A stretch of 64,000 bases of DNA from Miscanthus floridulus (lineage: Eukaryota > Streptophyta > Magnoliopsida > Poales > Poaceae). The stretch lies in contig NC_089598.1 of assembly GCF_019320115.1 (NCBI RefSeq), positions 28,305,711 through 28,369,710 on the forward strand. Reading direction: 5' to 3'. The position numbers and the translations under genes are program-made. Of the stretch, positions 32,392 to 44,015 are shown in pieces (the stretch's first letter is position 1; each line of letters starts with the position of its first letter). The notes beneath the pieces are model-generated. The model was not told where the DNA came from. It saw nothing but the letters and a program-made list of their open reading frames with translations, and made no database searches.

Positions 32392-35300
32392 ATGGCTGAC
32401 CCGAGAAACATGGATGAGGAGGAGTTGATGATGAATTTGATCAACACAGGCACTCAAGTTGCCGGCGATGATGGTGCTAAAAATAACGTGCAAGAGGATG
32501 CAGATGACGGGAGTCAGTACTTAGCTCTTGAACAAAATGAGCAACAACATATTGGCCAACTATATATTTTTTATTAGTAGCTATATATATTACCATATGT
32601 CTTATGTGTGCTCATGACATTAAAAATAATGTTTATGTTTTGTAGCCCTCTGGATCGACATCAACAACTACAACGAAGAGTAAAAATGTTCGAGGTCCCA
32701 AAAAGCCATTGGAGGGCCGCTTCATCATCTCGGAGTTCAATGTGGATATAGGAGAACCGAGGGGGCCGAATAAAATGAAATTCATGCACCACTGTGGTTA
32801 CCTTGTACGGGACCGGCTCCCGATCAGTACCCGCGAATGGAAGAAGAAGACCAATGCTCCTCATATCAGTTTTGTCTCTGATCGTGATAAGACGTTAATT
32901 TGGAAAGATGTCTTGGTATATTTCACGCTCCAAACAGATGGTTATGATGATATAATAGATGGTGATGAATTGAATGAGCGAGTTAGGGATTGGGCAATGA
33001 AGAAGATGGCCACCCAGTTTCAGACTTGGAAGAAACACCGATACACGATGTATGTCAAGAAGAACATAGCACCAGATTTTACTGTCCCAGGCCCGATCTC
33101 AAAGTAGAGGCCCTATTGGGATGAGTTTGTACAGTACAAGACTTCGGAAGAGGGTGTGAGTCGGGTGATAAAGAACCAACGTAATGCCCAGCAGAAGACA
33201 TACCACCATAACTTGGGATCAGGTGGCTACCTGACTGCCATTAAGAAGTGGAACAAAATGGAAGCAGACCTTCTTGCCAAGGGTATTAGACCAGAATCAC
33301 TCGAGTGGGGAGAACATGCAAAGAATTGGTTTTTCGCTCATGGGGAAACACTGGACCAGGAGACAGGGAAGTGCGTTTATGGCGCAAGACTGCAAGAAGC
33401 AGCAGAAAGATTGTTTTATGCTCAGAGAGCTACTGCTAGTGGTGCGTTCAGGCCCAACAGAGAGAAGGATGAGCTGACATACGCCATCGGGACTATTGAA
33501 CATGGTGGCCGAACTAGAGGCAAAGGAAGTGTCTTGTGGGAGCATGGATTCCCTCAGGATAGACCTTCCTACAGAAGCCGCCAGAGAAAGAAGGAAGAAG
33601 AGGCACAGCGGCTCCAGAGGTTGGAGGAAGCGGTGCGTGAAGCACAGGAGCGGGAAAAAAACCTTGAAGCGAGAATGCAGGAGGAAATCAGAAGGCAAGT
33701 GCAAATAGCAGTGAGTGCAAGCAAGCAGGCATCAGAGCCAGGAATCAACATTAGCCAATATGTTCAGTTGAAAAGCAGCTGCACTTCCACGAAGATACCA
33801 AATCAAGGGGACACAGGACTGCGCTTCCCTGTGGATGACGTCACTGAACCTTGTACATCATGTGAGCTACACATTTCGAAGGGGAATTCCACAATCAAGG
33901 TGGCTATCGGTCTTGTTAATCCTATTGACCGAACCAAGACACCAAGGATTCATAGGAATATAATCCAAGAAGGATATGCTACCATCTCGGTAGATAAAGC
34001 TGGAAAAGGTTTTAGTGATTTTCCTCTTGACATTCCTGGAGGTGATGGCGAGAAGACTCTAGGAGAAGCGGAGAAGACATTCATTCTATGGCGCAAGCGC
34101 TACATCATCATTCCCAGGATGTCGGCTCCACCTCCTCCTAAACTACCTCACCATAGGTACATGCGGATGAAAACACTACATCATTAATTTGTATTGGCTT
34201 AAATAATTAACAATCTGCTCACAATAATATGTCATTCCTTTTTTTTGTAGCAGATCCTCCCCCAACCTAAATCCAATTGTTCAATCGCCAGATCATCATA
34301 GTGCTCTGTACGATGACATTGTGTTGGAAGGCGAGGCTGCATCCACACCATCTCTAAGGAGGTCTCCAACGCCGTAGCCGCCACCTCCAAGGAGGTCTCC
34401 AATGCCGCTGCCAACACCTCCAAGGAGGTCTCCAACGCCTCCCCCACCCCCACCTACCAAGAAGCCTAGCAAGAGGCCAGCCCCGCAAACGAAGAACCAG
34501 TCCCCGCCGACAAAGAAAGCCACCGTGAAACCAAGGGCTATTCCCAAAATAATATCTGAAGAGAAGGAAGAAGGAACTGATGCATATAAAAAAGATATGT
34601 CTAGATTCTATGACAAACTTAAAAAGAATCAAGAAGCAAGGATAAACCCAGAGAAACCATACTTCTTCGTAGCTCCAGATATTCTAAGAAAAAGGATGGC
34701 TTCTTACCAGCAACAACAGCGAGAATCTCGTAAGCCGTCCAAATCAACGTTATCAGACTATGACCGCACTCTCACCAAGTCAATTGAGGCGGCACAGAAA
34801 AAGAAGCGGGTAGAGAAAGGAGTTGCCCAACTCGAACAACAAGCGCACCAATTAGTCCCCCCGCTAGTTGTTGGTAATGAATATGGTTCGAATTTAGGAT
34901 TAATGCATCAGGCAAACATACCTCCGGATGTCGATTTGGATCACCTTGGTGAATTTATTGATGAGACTGATCTCGACCTTTACCAGATGTTTGGTGATGG
35001 AAACATTGAGAGTGCGGTGGAGGTTGATATTTGGAAGAAAAAATTTGTACTAGGCCAGAGTCTATACAACCCTCAAGCCTTATCTGATCTGGGGACGCAA
35101 ATGTACCTGCTAAACAAGTGGTACATGCAGGCGTCTACCGGTGGAGACTTCTGCGTTGGTGTCAGAATTAGAGACGAACATTGGTTCCGTGGCGATGATG
35201 TTATGTATGTTGACTTTGCAGAATTTCATCAACTATGCCACCTGACCTCTCTGGACAAAGTTATCATTAACTGTATTGCCTGTAAGTAATAATTCTTTCG

Positions 35301-36372
35301 ATCTATTATTAAACTCATCATATGTGTGTATATGCATATAAATTATCCTAACAAGTACTATATATATGCAGATTTACAATGACAGAGCTTAGAAAGGAAG
35401 GCTGCAATGAAATTGGTTTTGTTGATCCCCATATAGTATTCAAAGACCCAGTTACTCCAAAGACTAATTGGAAGTCTGAGTTAGAGAGTAACCTCATGAA
35501 CTTCTTAGTGAACCAACGCCACAAGAAGGATATACTCTTTCCCTATAACTTCAAGTGAGTGTTAATAATGTCGATCATCCTTAATGGCTCATATGTTGAT
35601 TCTAGTTAATTAATGAGTGTTATGCGTTATATCCTATAAACACATGCAGCAATCACTAGATATTGATGGACATCGATTTGGTGAAAAGTCACTTGATAAT
35701 CTATGACTCGATGAGAAAACCACAACAAAACTACCAAGATATGATAGATATTATCCAGAGGTAATTTCGGTATCTCTAGCAACTATATATACACACAAAC
35801 ATGATGATTAACTATATCTGATGACGTGGCAATTTTTTATTGGGCAGTGTTTGGAAAACCTTTATTGAGAAGCAACACATAGGAAAATACAAAGCGCCAC
35901 TGAATGTAATCCCTTTGAAAGTAAGTCCCCTAAATCGTATCATCTTTATTAATTAAACATATAGCTTTCACCGGATCACCAGATTGGATGACAAATCTTT
36001 TTCTCGTAAAGTGGTGTCTGAGGCAGGAACAGGGGAACAACTACTGTGGTTACTATGTTTGCAAGTTTATCAAGGTGGTCTCCCAAAGAACTCCTACAGA
36101 GAGACTCAAAGTACGTTAAAAATACACTATATGTTCATTTAATTATTATTATTGATTGTGTTACTATGTCTTTATATATATATATATGTACATATATTAA
36201 TTTATTTTCCTTTAATTCAAACATGTAGACTTGATGGTTGGAGGAAAAGGTCATACGGCAAGACCAAATCAAAGCAATTCAAGAGTCTATAGCCGGATTT
36301 TTTAATGAGCAGGTCATCGATTTCAAGGGCGAGTTCTACTTCGACCCAACACTGCCATGGAAGCCAAGCTAG
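32392..36372 (+). pseudogene. Second CACTA gene: transposase_24-like/DUF8039 region, proline-rich linker and C-terminal Ulp1-like protease (multi-exon, broken)
   Basis: Exon 1 starts with MADPRNMDEEELMM (32392). Exon 2 begins after tttgtag at 32646 and runs to about 34180, with a TAG at 33105. It holds a KMKFMHHCGYLVRDRLPIS segment, a transposase_24-like part (LGSGGYLTAIKKW to RLFYAQRA), a coiled coil and a DUF8039-like part ending EKTFILWRKRYIIIP. A proline/arginine-rich linker with PRRSPTP repeats follows (34360-34460), then exons to about 35281, 35372-35556, 35650-35760, about 35850, 36010 and 36236-36372. The last exons carry a Ulp1/C48-like protease: His at 35654-35656 (normally HW, here H then TAG at 35657), Asp in IYDSMR, and Cys in NNYCGYYVCKF. 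One junction near 35281 does not keep frame. Ulp1-type enzymes cleave SUMO; the role in CACTA is unproven. Confidence 0.75.
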
Positions 36373-36501
36373 AGGATGAGAGAAAACTTGTTATATCACA
36401 ACAACTGTAATGCAATCTTTTTGTAATATATGCACATGAAATAATATAATATAAAATACACATATGCATGCATGCATGTAAATATATATATGATGCATGC
36501 A

Positions 36502-36502
<1 letters not shown>

Positions 36503-36542
<40 letters not shown>
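36503..36542. repeat. (AT)n microsatellite
   Basis: An uninterrupted run of about 20 AT units follows a gcatgcatgcat stretch. It lies between the last exon and the right terminus of the CACTA element. Confidence 0.95.
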
Positions 36543-36705
36543 CTATGCTTGAATTGTGTGATTTAATACGTTCATTATGCTTGAACCGAAACATACTATA
36601 TGCGCATATAAATGTATAATTAGCAGCGTACAATACGACTTCAAAAACCTATTTTGAAAAGGAAACAAAAAAATGAAAAGAAAAGAAAAAGAAAAAAGAA
36701 AAAAA

Positions 36706-36945
36706 AACCTTTAGTCTCGGTTCGTATTACCAACCGGGACTAAAGGTGCCGGCCACCGTGGCATGTCAGGAGGCACCTTTAGTCCTGGTTGGTGTTACCC
36801 ACCGGGACTAAAGGTCCTCCTTTAATCCCAGTTCCTGACCCGGGACTAAAGGACCCCCCTTTAGTCCCGGATGCTTGCTCCCGGGTGGGGAACCTGGACT
36901 AGAGGGGGTTCTCCACCGAGAGTAAAGCTCTGTTCTCTACCAGTG
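36706..36945. repeat. Right subterminal palindromes and terminus of the CACTA element
   Basis: Repeated cctttagtc-cgg and ccgggactaaagg arms occur at 36708-36747, about 36776-36815 and 36822-36890. They are followed by the terminal ttctctaccagtg at 36933-36945. Confidence 0.85.
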
Positions 36946-37019
36946 GCGCTAATAAGTGAAGAGGTTTCCAACCGTTGGATGAGAATTAGATGGTATCCAG
37001 GTGAGGTAAAGTGACCCGT

Positions 37020-37250
37020 GACCAGGGATGCAAACGGATCAGATACGGTCATACGGACGAATATCATTAATATTACATTTGTTTTCATGTTTTTAGTCGG
37101 ATTCGGATTCGAATACGGATAGTGTTAGCTATATCAAATAGGATACGATTAAATATCGACATCAATATAATTTGAGTATTCAGATACGAATATGATATCG
37201 GATATTGAATATCCGAACTCGGATACAGACAGATGTAAACTACTCTAATG
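37020..37250. repeat. ATTCGGATAC-rich repeat, possible non-autonomous DNA transposon
   Basis: A start of the form cagggatgcaaacgg (37022) is followed by many copies of ttcggat, gatacgg and their complements. A diverged inverse of the start may be present near 37228. No target duplication was found, so the class is uncertain (hAT-like is a guess). Confidence 0.35.
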
Positions 37251-37559
37251 GATTCTGTCTGGAATATGGTAGAAAATATCAGCATCGTTTGTACTTGCTA
37301 CAGCAAGTCAGCCATCCACGCGGCTCTCTGGCCACCAGTTTGTGTGAGCAGTGGGGAACCCTCCGGAGGAACAGAACCTGTTCCCTAAAGCTACCGGATT
37401 GGCCCGTTCCGGGTGGATTGTTGCGGCCCGTTTCTAATCCAGATGAGAATGGAAATGTGCGTTCGTTTCGGCCCGGCCTGAAACCAAAACTGGCCCAGGA
37501 CTAAAACTGGCTTCACTTTTCCCTGTCTCCACGCCCAGAACGAAACCGGACCTCCTACC

Positions 37560-37890
37560 TCCAGCTCGGTGCTGGCTCCTGGAAGCGACGCGAGCACGCG
37601 ACGACTCGAGCAACAGAGGCGACGGCGACCCTACGTCCTTCCCCTTCCTCGTCCTTCTCGCCGGTGATCCCCTCGCTCTCCCCTTCTCCCCCCTTCGTCC
37701 GGACCTGTATTTTAGGGTTCTTGATTTGGTTCTTGCGCGTCTCTTCTTGGATCCGGAGTATTTGGGATATTTGGGTGCCGTTCAGGGTACACGGGGAGGC
37801 CAGGACGTGAGGAGTAGAGCTCATGTTGAAGATGTCCGCCTACAGCGATGAGATGCTTCTCCCGAAGGAGTCGTCGAACAGCTAGTGGTC
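37560..37890 (+). other. GC-rich, pyrimidine-rich segment resembling a plant 5' leader with a 20-codon ORF
   Basis: The tracts cttccccttcctcgtcc and ctctccccttctcccccc are followed by an ATG at about 37823 opening MLKMSAYSDEMLLP and stopping after 20 codons. It could be the start of a host gene or of the Harbinger transcription unit downstream. I do not recognise the peptide. Confidence 0.3.
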
Positions 37891-38948
37891 CATACTAGCT
37901 AGCTGCCGCTTTGTGTGTGTTCTTAGTAGATCTCAGGAGATGAAATTAAAGAGGAATCCCTATGAGGCCACGCTGACATTATTATTCTATGAGCACCAGC
38001 CTGGATGTTTTCTTTCCCATTTGTGTGGCAATACTGTTTTAATTTGGATACATACATGATAGTATAAGATTGATAGTGGAGTACTGTACTTGTAAAGGTT
38101 ATAGGCACGGATGATGTAAACCATCAATTGATGACTGCCAAACTAATACTCCAAACTGAATACTACTCCTAGTAGCTTGGGTACAGTACTAGATAGCAAC
38201 ATCTCATCACTTTTAGAACAGGTTCAAGTGTGTAGGACGGCTCATGTGTGCTACATCCTTGTCTGCCAACAGTCGTTGGATTTCATCAGCTAGCGATAGC
38301 ACCATGTGTAGCATAATCCTCATGCCACAGAATGCTTTCTGGTGAAATTCACACTGCAAGTTCTGAGTACTAAATTTTTAATTTTCTCTTGCTTAATATT
38401 TTTATTTTCCTTCTATCAGCTAGTTGCAATTTGTAACTGGAATTGGATGCCTTGTCCTCAACTTGAATTGAATGTTACCAAACCATGGCCATGCTTTGAT
38501 ACTGGTGCTAGAATCTAGCACAATATGATGACCTATAGATTTTTTGGAGCAGTAGGCATGTTTTCCAATTTTTCATGGTTCCTGCAGTGCATGTGAAGTG
38601 ACACTGAAAACAGACAGTAAATAATTCATAAAGTGTCAATGTCTTGATTTGCCAAATAATTATGTATTATTATCTAGATGATGTCTTGATTTGCCAAATG
38701 GTTTCTTGTTACTTGTAGATCTCTCCGGCACCATTTAGAGTTGGGGAAGGTGAACCTCCGCCTTCTTGGGATCCAGTACCAACTCCAGAAGGTACTCTAG
38801 AAGCTTCTATATTACTATAAGTTTATATATGCTTCTATATGACTATAATCTTTATTACAGCTTCTATATGACATGGTCAATGATATTTAGCTTCTATATG
38901 ACATGATCAATAATATTTGGCTTCTATATGACATGCTTCAGTTCTACA
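37891..38948. other. Mostly non-coding; one possible exon at 38721-38793
   Basis: A short open segment (ISPAPFRVGEGEPPPSWDPV, 38721-38793) is bounded by ttgtag and ggtact, consistent with a small exon upstream of the transposase. The rest shows nothing I can name. Confidence 0.35.
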
Positions 38949-40016
38949 ATGCGTCTCTCACTGCGAGATCGTATTAGAAAGAGGAGGGAGGAAGAAGACG
39001 ATGACATGATGCTATTTATTTTCCCCGCCTTATATCTTATGAGATCTACTGTGGGGGGTGGGGGGAACGTCATACTTCGGAAGAAACAGACGAGGTTAAA
39101 GTTAGTAGACTCCTTGAGGGACATGTCAAGAACTGTCAACTGTCAAGTTGCATTTAGGATGGAACCACGCATCTTTAGAGAATTGGCAACTTATCTTAGA
39201 AGGAAAAGGCTTGTTGTTGATACTAGGATCACTGTGGAGGAGAGGTTAGGTTTCTTCCTATACATGTTAGGTCACAACGCCTCGTATGAGGATCTCCAAG
39301 TGTTCTTTGGGCACAGCAATGACACCTTCCATCAGCACATCGACCACTTCTTCAAGGTGGTCATTCCTGCACTCTCTCACCGTTACCTTCAAGCTCCCGA
39401 TCCTAATCAAGTGCATCAGAAAATCCAAGACAATCCTAGATTCTATCCATTTTTCAAGAATTGTCTAGGTGCCATTGATGGAACTCGTATTCCTATTTCC
39501 ATAGCCTCTGAGAAAGCTTCTCCTTTTAGAAATAGGAAGGGCACACTAAGCATTAATGTGATGGTGGCATGTGATTTCGATCTCAACTTCACTTTCATTT
39601 CTAATGGATGGGAGGGATCGGCTACAGATTCCAGAGTGCTACGATCAGCTATGAGCAAGGGCTTCCAAGTACCCGTAGGCAAATTCTATCTGGTTGATGG
39701 AGGGTATGCAAATCAATACCATTTGAAAGAATTTGGGGATGGACATCGAAGGCCGCAGAACCCAAAGGAGCTCTTTAACCACCGCCACGCACTACTGAGG
39801 AACCATGTGGAAAGGGCTTTGGGGGTGCTTAAGAAGCGCTTCCCCATTCTAAAAGTTCCCACATTTCACATGTTGGAAAATCAAGTAAAGATACCTATAG
39901 CTGCTGCCATCTTCCATAATCTGATCCGATTACTTCATGGAGATGAGGAATGGTTAGATCATCAGCCAATTCTGTTGTCCTTTTATGGTCAGGGCCATGT
40001 TTCTACTACCTGTTAG
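38949..40016 (+). CDS. PIF/Harbinger transposase (HARBI1/ALP1-like, DDE_4), uninterrupted
   Basis: The ORF encodes 355 residues from ATG 38949; the frame is open back to 38928. The N-terminal half contains a VEERLGFFLYMLGHNASYED segment typical of the DUF8040-like region before the nuclease. The DDE_4 catalytic triad is complete: Asp in GAIDGTRIP (about 39473), Asp in YLVDGGYAN (about 39695) and Glu in HVERALGVLKK (about 39808). Length and motif spacing fit a full transposase. The start is preceded by a cttcag acceptor, so an upstream exon is possible. No MYB-like partner is seen beside it and the element ends were not found. It may be an active source or a domesticated copy; the sequence alone does not decide. 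Confidence 0.85.
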   Translation: MRLSLRDRIRKRREEEDDDMMLFIFPALYLMRSTVGGGGNVILRKKQTRLKLVDSLRDMSRTVNCQVAFRMEPRIFRELATYLRRKRLVVDTRITVEERLGFFLYMLGHNASYEDLQVFFGHSNDTFHQHIDHFFKVVIPALSHRYLQAPDPNQVHQKIQDNPRFYPFFKNCLGAIDGTRIPISIASEKASPFRNRKGTLSINVMVACDFDLNFTFISNGWEGSATDSRVLRSAMSKGFQVPVGKFYLVDGGYANQYHLKEFGDGHRRPQNPKELFNHRHALLRNHVERALGVLKKRFPILKVPTFHMLENQVKIPIAAAIFHNLIRLLHGDEEWLDHQPILLSFYGQGHVSTTC

Positions 40017-40779
40017 CCAATTCTGTTGTCAGCCGTCCAATTAACACAGCAAGCCTCAGCCTTAGTACCTTAGTGGCTAATTAATGGACTTATATCAGTA
40101 AGATTTATGTCATTTAGATGAGTAAACTTAGTACCTTAACCTTACTGTAAACTGGCATCCATGTTCATAAATGAAACTGTTCTAACTTAAGCTCCCAAGA
40201 TCGATGTCAAAACTGTCTTTCAGAGTTTCAGGTTCAGGGTTCATAGTTTCAGTATTTTCAGTCCAGCTCTAATTGTTTAGTTTAAATTATTATTAATATA
40301 TGACTGTACTATTTATAATTATTAAAGTCAAACAACAGTTTGAAGCATATTTGGATACTCAACTCATTGTAAATCATTGATCACTTGTCAACAAGAACTG
40401 TACTATTTAGAAGAGCACAACTCATCTGTATAGTAGGCAAGGCCTACTTGGCTATTTTTTTAGTAGATAGGTGCAGTACTGTTCATTCAGTCCCTTGATG
40501 AAGTGTAGACTTAAACAAAAGACTGATCTCACTTGGTTGTGTGTGCGTGCGTGTGTGTATATTGTGTGGGGCTAAAGGGGTTCTGCATAAATTTGTCTTT
40601 TTAATAGCTTGGTGGAATGGATACAATGCTGTGATGCCGCTATTGTCTCAATCTGCACATGATAGTCGAACTCGCATATTTATTCTCAAACTGCACATAA
40701 TAGCCAGCAACAGATACGCTTTTGTCTTTAATTTTTTGCCTCCTATCTAGGGAAGTTCTTGAAATCAATTCTTTAGATC

Positions 40780-40984
40780 AATAGAAATGCAAGGAATGAA
40801 GGCCAGGCCTGGTGCAAGCAGTAGAGTCTTACCGCCTGTGACCGGAAGATCCCGGGTTCGAGTCGCGGTCTCCTCACATTGCACAGGCGAGAGTAAGGCT
40901 TGTCACTGACACCCTTCCCCAGACCCCGCACAGAGCGGGAGCTCTCTGCACTGGGTACGCCCTTTAATAGAAATGCAAGGAATG
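40780..40984 (+). mobile_element. tRNA-derived SINE of the Au type with 19-bp target duplication
   Basis: The body (40799-40965, 167 bp) carries an RNA polymerase III A box (tggtgcaagcagtagag, about 40810) and B box (gggttcgagtcgcgg, about 40855). It then has the ccttccccagaccccgcaca segment known from grass Au SINEs, ending cgcccttt. The 19 bases aatagaaatgcaaggaatg occur perfectly on both sides (40780-40798 and 40966-40984). Confidence 0.92.
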
Positions 40985-42087
40985 TTCTGTTCATAGTTTG
41001 AAAAAATTACTCAGCGCGATGTGTGACATAAACAATTGCACTTTTTCTAGGTGCACATAGAATATCTTCAGTTTTGTTCTGTTTGCATTTGGAAAATGAA
41101 GAGCCAACACATGTAAGTTGGCATTGATAGTTGCATGTTATTCTAACTGTCCCAGTAGGAAATGCATTTCAGAATCAAATCCCAAGTTGTCCTATTTCAG
41201 AAATGCATTATATTTTTTTTGCGACCATGCCGTAGCACGTTTTTCATTAAGATGGAGAATTATATGTATTTTTGCCATCTGTACATATTTCTTATTTTTA
41301 CCAAACTAATAGTTTGTTTGCACCCCCTCCCACCTCTTTCTATTGGTTGACGATTGCTATATCATAATGTCCAATGTTTCCGTTTTAGGTTTTGGAGAAC
41401 CTAAGGATGCTGAGGTAGTACAAGGTGCCCATAACGTTTCTGTTTCTATCAAGTTGCTGCGTAGAACCCTTGCATTTTAAACATTCAGAGATCTAATCTA
41501 AGATTTATGCCAGATGTAATCTTGTGGAAACAAGAGATTACTACAAGATACAGCAAGTAGAAGATCCCTTTCAAAGTTTCAATACATTGATTTTTGTTTG
41601 TTAGATGATCAGTGATATGGATCATATAAATTCTTCAAGGGAACTATCGATTGCAACTGTTGTAAGAGTATGTTGCTGCTGATGCACTTTTGTATTCCTT
41701 ATCACTTGAATTTATGCTAGTTGTAGACTTGTAGTTGCCTCTGATGCACTTTTGTCGGTTAAACGTCTGGATATGTATACATGTTATCAGATTCTCAGCC
41801 CTGGATTCATCCTTGGCTAACCGAACAACAAATAGGAGCAAGGGGATTGGTTCTGCTAGGGAATTAAACTCGCCCAGGTAATGAGTGACAGCAAGGGGAT
41901 CAACTCATTCCTGGCCTAGATTGATTTAGCTCCTGGATTCGTTCCTTTGCTGCCAAACGGAGCCTAAACCAGATTGTTTCCGGTGGAGTTCTTGGAGTTG
42001 GAGGGGACTTGGAGCGGCTAGTGAACAATTTGACATTTTACTACTATGATAATTCAAGCAATCAAGCAGAATGATGTTTATTATATC
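40985..42087. other. Intergenic sequence, no gene supported
   Basis: Short ORFs only. Around 41780-41965 a ggctccgtttggcagc-like end (minus strand) suggests a diverged DNA-transposon terminus, but no partner end was found. Confidence 0.35.
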
Positions 42088-42442
42088 AGGCCCTTGTTTA
42101 GTTCCCAAATTCTGCACCCCCAAAGTTTGGAGTTACTGTTTACCTAGAATCTGCATACCGAAATGTGCACTGCACAGGCCATTTCTCACAGTGGAGCAGG
42201 TTTGTCGGCCATCTGTCCCCCAACAGGCGATTCTACATGTGTAAGATTTTGCATGGCCCCAGGTTGTCATGCACAATCGCATGAACTATAACTCTACACA
42301 CTTTATTGCATATTCAAAAACTCAAGTAAAATGTAGTCAAATCCGCCGAAAATTGTTACAGACATTCGGATAGTACATAAGAAATTACATCTCAATCTCA
42401 AATTATTCACGACCTATTAAATAAATGATGAGACAGCCTGTC

Positions 42443-43729
42443 TCAGAATGCATTCATGCTTTCCATGTCCACACTGTCTCGAGCAGGCTCTGTCTCAGGC
42501 TGATCCACATATGCTTCAACAGGCGCATAGTTGACATTGCTGTCTAGCATTGCAAAGTGACCGTCAAAGTCACCATTCATCCTTATGAAGTTGTGCAACG
42601 CCATGCATGCAACTATTATATGTGTCTGTGTCTCAGATGGATACGACAGAATGTTAAACAATATGCGCCACTTCATCTTTAACACTCCAAACGCCCTTTC
42701 AATGACATTTCTAAGAGATGAATGCGCATAATTGAATATCTCCTTAATACCTTGTGGTTCGGGGGCGTTTTGAAAGTCTTGGGTGTGATACTTGGTCTGC
42801 CGGTAAGGAGACAGAAACCCGGGGCGGTTTGCATACCCCGAGTCCACCAGGTAATACTTCTCTGCAGCAGTAAGTACCTGTAAGTTTAACAAGCTTCAAT
42901 TAGAGAACAGTATTGAACTAGCAGCAACGTGTGTACCTCTAGGCGCCTTAGGGAAGAAATCGCTGTACTTTGTGAGTGCATCATCTAACACTCTCATGTC
43001 ATGCACCGATCCAGGCCAGCCAGCAAGGACAAAAGTAAAGACCATGTCGAAGTCACAAACGGCCATGACATTCTGGGTTGTCTTGCCCTTCCGACACATG
43101 TGCTGTATAAACTTATCACTTGGCACGACCACTGGAATGTGAGTGCCATCTATTGCCCCTATGCAACCCTTGAATTCAAGATAGAACCTAGCATTCTGCA
43201 CCCTAGGATGCATTGTTGTAAAATCTGGGTCTCTAGGTTTAATGATGTCGGTAGATAGGTCTAACACACTGCTGAGGACTTTGTAAAAAAGGTTGTGCAC
43301 AGTGCCTAGTGATCTCTCAAATCTGTCCTCTGCTTGCCTAACTGATTGTGGAGCCCCAAGTATCCAAAGGAACATTGCTAGAGCCTCAATAGAGGTAGAC
43401 TTGGTTGAGGATGTGAGGCCATAGTTTGTACTCAACAAACTATGCAGACTATAAAACATTTGGGGACTCATTCTAAACATGTTGTAGCAGGCAGTTTCAT
43501 TGGCAAGCTTGTTTTGTACCCATTCCTCACCAGTATATTATGGCTTCCTATACTCAGCTCTATTGCAATACTTGTCCAGATGTATAGCGTAGTCATACGT
43601 ATCATAGATAAATGCTGCTTCATCATCATCTTCTAGCAGTATTTTCCAAAACTTCTCCCACCAGTCGTCGTCATCATCCACTTGAGCATTAACTTGATGA
43701 ACAACTTCCTGGCCATTGCAATAGAACAC
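42443..43729 (-). pseudogene. PIF/Harbinger transposase, two exons, one in-frame TAA
   Basis: The frame starts upstream of 43729 with an acidic N-terminal part (QVDDDDDWWEKF). It has a stop at 43538-43540, resumes with EEWVQNKLAN and MFRMSPQMFYSLH, and holds a DDE_4 domain. That domain has Asp in GAIDGTHIPV, Asp in YYLVDSGYAN and Glu in NVIERAFGVLK. A short intron (about 42878-42928, 51 bp) separates PKAPRGTH from VLTAAEKYYLVD. The end is acidic (MESMNAF). Apart from the single stop, everything a transposase of this type needs is readable. A sequencing error or a mis-set exon border near 43538 is an alternative to true inactivation. Confidence 0.8.
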
Positions 43730-44015
43730 ACAGACAGTCAGTACAAAAACGGTTGGTACCCACTATACTCATGCAAGGCTACCTCAATTCAAACATACCA
43801 TGACCTCACACAGCCAATCAATATAAAAACAAAAATGAGCTTCAGAACTTAGTTTAACCATGCTGCAAATTAAGGGCTTAATGACATTGTTCATCATGAC
43901 AACCTCGCACATAAAAGACATAGTTCATATAGGACTAATGTTCTGTACACACAAAAGACATAGTTCATCATGCCAACTACAGTCACGTTTAGGTGAAATG
44001 CATGGATAGATGGTT

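Larger units (their letters stand above)
23958..36945 (+). mobile_element. CACTA (En/Spm) DNA transposon, about 13 kb, three genes
   Basis: The left end is CACTAGTAGAGAA (23958). The right end is ttctctaccagtg, whose complement is CACTGGTAGAGAA, giving 13-bp terminal repeats with one mismatch. The flanking triplets are gca and gcg, a near match to the 3-bp target duplication of this superfamily. Both ends carry palindromic subterminal repeats of the TTTAGTCCCGG type. Inside, all on the plus strand, are a GRF zinc-finger gene (26154-26647), a TNPD transposase (26771-30127) and a transposase_24/DUF8039/Ulp1 gene (32392-36372). All but the first contain stops, so the copy is not autonomous. Confidence 0.9.

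Noticed and set aside
40810..40870. A tRNA gene
   Set aside because: The A and B boxes belong to a tRNA-derived SINE. No cloverleaf or anticodon arm is kept, and target duplications flank the body.
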